From positions 3,050,501-3,114,500 of the forward strand of contig CANUEZ040000193.1 of assembly GCA_948099385.1 (NCBI GenBank): a DNA stretch of 64,000 bases, in the 5' to 3' direction. Made by a program: the position numbers and the translations under genes. Under the pieces are notes generated by a model. That model was not told the origin of the DNA. It worked only from the letters and a program-made list of their open reading frames with translations, and did no database searches. Origin of the DNA: Fasciola hepatica (taxonomy: Eukaryota; Platyhelminthes; Trematoda; Plagiorchiida; Fasciolidae). Of this stretch, positions 60,080 through 64,000 are shown piece by piece; position 1 is the stretch's first letter; the number at the start of each line of letters is the position of its first letter.

Positions 60080-62795
60080 CATCTGTGGTTGACAGATATT
60101 TCTGCTTATTCAAGGTGGACGATTACATGAATCGCCATCAACCGTAGCAGCCGAATAAGCACCTTAACTAAAGGGCACTCTTTTTCAGTAAGGTGATCTG
60201 GCCAGAGAGCGCAGAATTAACAAACTAGTTCCGCACCGTCCGACTGAAAAAGGACAAACAGTGAGGAGGTTTATACCACAAACTGAAGTGCATATACCAC
60301 AGAATAGGTTTAAGAACCTTATGGAAGACCTTTTGGCGAACTTGATGAAAAATGTTACAAGCCCAGCAAAAGCATCTTTCAAATAACTAATGTCGGTCTG
60401 CACGCGGTTGACGTGATACAAGTTGCCCAGTGCACCAGTCGGTGGAAACTCACTTACTGATGCCCAGACACACCAGTGGAACTAAAGAAAAGTCAAAAGT
60501 GAGTGGGCTTTTTGAGTTTGGGCAACTATGATACAGTTATCTAGATCAGTGCGGAAAAATATTGATACCAGTTTGATATTCCTAGCTCATTTACGATGCC
60601 GTCCATCCCACCGGTTTCCCTCCAGTCACTGACACGTACGCGCACGCAGATGCACACAAAAACACGGGACAATGGAGGCTTGAGAGCGGTGTTTTTGGAC
60701 CGGTCTTCAATTCATTATTTTGAACAAGCTATAGTCCGATGAGAAATTCCCCTCTGATTGGATAGAACTCCAATTTGTCACGCTTTCCCAAGGGATTATC
60801 CAGCTGTTTGCGGGTGATCCAATTTTATGCACTGGGTCTGACAGATTTTCAAAATGAAAACCTTCCAAAGGGACGATCAACCTGTTGCTTGCAGTTTTAG
60901 CTTTGAAAGGATCTGCTGTCCCGTATGGATGATCAATCACCTAAATAAGTCGGGGGTGGACTGGTGGGCAATATATTTGATGCTACCTACTCAGCGTCAA
61001 GCATCACATCGTACTATCAAACTAAGTGGAATGAAAAAGACATAAATTTGCAAAAGCACCCAGCACACATTTGTGGTACAGCTATTTATCAGAACAAACA
61101 AGACCAACAAATCGTTCCTCTCTCATCCAATTCCATCTAGTAAACTAGTTGCTGAGCGTGACAGATTTTCTCGGTCAGCCACGAAGGTTTACAATCAAAA
61201 TTCCGTGGGGTTTTCCTTTTTCTGATTAATTACCTGTTGAATTACTCCTGACAAGCAGATTTGTCCCTTGAAGAAACGTGTTCCACTTGTTCTAAAATTT
61301 AGTCATTACTGAATCATTCAACAGTGGAACAGTTAAAATAAAGAAACATTTTGATAACAATTTTGTAAGAATGAGTAACCGAGGGTAATTGTCAAATTTC
61401 GGATGCGATCTGTCTCTGTCACTACAATCATTATCACAATGTCCCTGGCATTTTCAATTTGCGTACATCCAAGCAAAAAATACTACTTAATTTGTATGAA
61501 TACAATCATGGGGGACGCTTGTAACAGTGGTTTTCAGACTTCAACTGAGATTCACATGACCTAGCCGCGAGCTGTAAAACCAGTAAAAATAAACCGTCCA
61601 AACAAGAATTATTGAATTATGCTGGGAATGTGCTTAGATGTGATACATTCTGGGCACTACACGAGTTTGAGATGTGGGACTGATTTGTCGGTTTCTTAAG
61701 TAATCTTATGATAATGAGGAAATTAATATTACCGATTAGAGGTTTCTTGAAACTGTATCATGCCGGAGTAATAGGGTGAAATATAAATCGTAAATGATAT
61801 GACGCTTGCAAGAATTGCTGTGGTTCTCTTTAAATTGGCAACTGAATGAAAGACTACAGGAAGTTGAAGCCTAAGGTTAACAGTTAGTATTTTGAGCGTG
61901 CTTTGATATAGATGGTTCGAGTTATATCTTAGGATAAGGGTGAATTCGAATGGTTGTAATATTACTCCGATTTTTACCTTTTAATTATTTTTGGTTTTAG
62001 TCATCTATGTTCTGTGGACGACGAAATACTTAAATTTGATAGGCCTTCCGGCTGGACTGGAAGAAAATAATGATTTTTCTTGTTTAGGGGGTAGTATCAC
62101 AAGATTACGGTGATGACAACGTTGATAGAAACTTTATAGTCAGGCCTTTTTAACTCTGGTTTGTTTTCATCAGGTTTACATCTTTAAGAGAGTACAAGTA
62201 CTATAATATGAATTTTACAAGAATGACATATGTATATTTATGTGCATAGGCTGTAGAGGAGTAGCACATCTGGATTTGTATGCCATGGTGACTTCCATCT
62301 CTCTGGTCTCCGCATGAAACCAAGCTCTCACTTACAAATCTGCAGAGCTAAAGTATGCATCATCGGCCACACACCGGTAAACCGCTGGACAGGCGGGCTA
62401 AACGTGGTTAAGGATAATCGAGGTCCAAAAACCATGGAGAAACGGCGTTGGCATGAGAAGGTAGTTACCCTGAAATGGCTGATGAGATTTACCGTATAAT
62501 CCAAAGATGGTGAAGAAAATCTCTCAAACTAACAGGGTTGCATGGAATCCTGAATTAAATTCAATGCGATTGAGTGGCGGACGAGCTCCTAGGGAGCAAA
62601 AGGAAAACATGCTTCAAAAAATGTTGCCTTGGAGGCCTCATTTGATGGTGCAAAGTTTGGAGGTGCACCCTGGGAAGAATGTTGAGTAACCCTGGGGAAG
62701 TCTGTAGTACCAAATACCTACAAAACCTCGTGATTATATCATCATGAAGCCAGATTATGCACTCCAAGGGGCCATCGACAGTAAAGCGAAGTAAG
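60080..62795. other. no gene recognised
   Basis: Short frames only. Nothing recognisable on either strand. Confidence 0.5.
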
Positions 62796-62798
62796 CAC

Positions 62799-62799
<1 letters not shown>

Positions 62800-62843
<44 letters not shown>
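62800..62843. repeat. (TA)n microsatellite
   Basis: An uninterrupted TA run of about 22 units. Tyr/Ile-repeat frames across it are artefacts. Confidence 0.95.
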
Positions 62844-62845
<2 letters not shown>

Positions 62846-62849
62846 CCAT

Positions 62850-63435
62850 CTAACCACATCTTTGTAAAAATCATTAATAAAATCGTGAATCTGGCGAAGC
62901 TTGGTAGACGGGCATGCAAATTAATCGTTTGTTTTATCGGTCTATCAAGGAAAACTACCACGTAAATACCCATCCTGTCTACCCTTGGTTGTCGATCGGT
63001 TAGGTACTCGTTTCCTTTCAATTAGGACTTATCGAATGGTTTTCTTCTTCTGACGTGCTGTCGAATTTCGGAAGTTTCATAACGAACAGGCATCATGCGT
63101 GAAAAACAGGAAGAGAATGAGATTTCATTGCCCGATTGAGGGTATGAATCATTAGAGTGGGATAGAATGTCTAATCGTTGGAGCAATTCTTATTCTACTT
63201 CCGGAACTAGAACATGGTAGCTTCAATTTTTTATGACCAGATTTCGGTACACACAAATAATTTACCAGATTACTTTGAAGTGAACTCAATTTGATATTCA
63301 AATTTCAATAAACCTAACAAGTAAGATTCATCTATAAAGCAGATTACATAAATTTTTTGCTCACACATCGGATTTTTGAGTCCGCAAATTTGTAATCAGA
63401 AAAAAATTTACAGAGAAAATTTGGGATATTTGCTT
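62850..63435. other. no gene recognised
   Basis: A+T-rich spacer between two TA tracts, with no motif. Confidence 0.5.
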
Positions 63436-63440
63436 ACTGA

Positions 63441-63453
63441 CATATATATATAT

Positions 63454-63484
<31 letters not shown>
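63441..63484. repeat. interrupted (TA)n microsatellite
   Basis: A TA run broken twice by TACATA units. It gives Tyr/Ile-repeat frames on both strands that are not genes. Confidence 0.95.
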
Positions 63485-63489
63485 ATGTG

Positions 63490-64000
63490 GATATCGTTAA
63501 ATTAAAAAGCTTAAAAGGTAAAACGGGATTACCTTTCCCATCACGAGCCAGAATATGCAGATTTGAACATTTTGAATTTCCATGACGTAGACAGATGAGT
63601 TTGGACGATGGAAGGTGTCCTGTAGTACTTTCAAAGAAAGGCAAAATAAAATAAGCCAATGAGAAACAATTTGCATTCGGAAGATAGTCTTTACACATGC
63701 CAGTGGATTGAAAAGTGTACTTTATGAATCGAATTAAAAAGGTGTGACCCACTGGCAAGCAACTGAAAGTAGATACAGACGGGAGATTAAAATTGGTAAC
63801 TAAAGATTATTTTAGAAAACCTACCCATTACTCGGTGACCAGCTAAAGCAAATTCATTTAGAGTTATCTTTCCACTCAGTAACAAACATAAGATAATAAG
63901 TTTGTCATTTAGTGTTTACGTTCGACCTAAAAGAGTAAGCAGAAAAATCTGAGATGTTTTTAATATACAAGCTCATACTGTGATGTTTAGAGTGCATACA
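63490..64000. other. no gene recognised
   Basis: No supported feature to the end of the window. Confidence 0.5.

Noticed and set aside
62800..63021. Tyr/Ile-repeat reading frames around the TA tracts
   Set aside because: They are direct translations of TA microsatellites.
1..64000. CRISPR arrays, rRNA genes, bacterial operons, phage modules
   Set aside because: No regularly spaced direct repeats, no rRNA-like sequence, and no ribosome binding sites or packed frames. The content is eukaryotic.

Overview
The window reads as non-coding, repeat-littered DNA from an animal nuclear genome. A flatworm, perhaps a trematode, is my best guess. There are no tightly packed reading frames, no operon layout and no convincing conserved host exon. 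Open frames are short. The longest, about 159 codons, is roughly what chance gives in 64 kb of A+T-rich DNA read in six frames. The recognisable protein remnants belong to retroelements: two Penelope-like elements with GIY-YIG endonuclease ends and two CR1/Jockey-type LINE tails. tRNA-derived SINE-like copies lie between them. The LINE tails recall the SR1-type (CR1-like) elements of schistosomes, and the Penelope remnants recall elements common in flatworms. The organism call is inference, at about 0.5.

Layout. From 1 to 5.4 kb I see only a CT microsatellite and a short conserved-looking retroelement end. At 5.66-6.13 kb an inverted pair of one tRNA-like SINE family faces across about 170 bp. 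At 12.25-13.67 kb a decayed LINE lies on the minus strand. A 193-bp near-perfect fold-back hairpin (12055-12247) abuts the end of its coding remnant. A second tRNA-like SINE family appears at 15.9 kb and again as an inverted pair at 33.3-33.6 kb. Trinucleotide, homopolymer and T/G tracts lie at 20.9-22.7 kb. At 26.8-28.8 kb the best-preserved element, a Penelope-like copy on the minus strand, keeps N-terminal, reverse-transcriptase, linker and GIY-YIG blocks in order but is broken by stops and shifts. A third, leucine-tRNA-like SINE family has three plus-strand copies, at 34.0, 37.4 and 55.5 kb. A G-rich quadruplex-like block is at 42.3 kb and a second Penelope GIY-YIG fragment at 43.65-44.0 kb. 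An unclassified repeat occurs twice at 48.1 and 48.7 kb. A plus-strand LINE tail lies at 56.5-57.2 kb. Two long TA tracts close the window at 62.8 and 63.4 kb.

None of these elements looks functional. The window is most simply an intergenic or long intronic stretch built from old insertions. The observations most worth testing are the sharp hairpin beside the LINE 3' end, the unclassified 48-kb repeat pair, the three SINE families, and two T-rich reading frames with hydrophobic segments (51.5-52.0 and 59.5-60.1 kb) that are probably chance but could be tested as exons.
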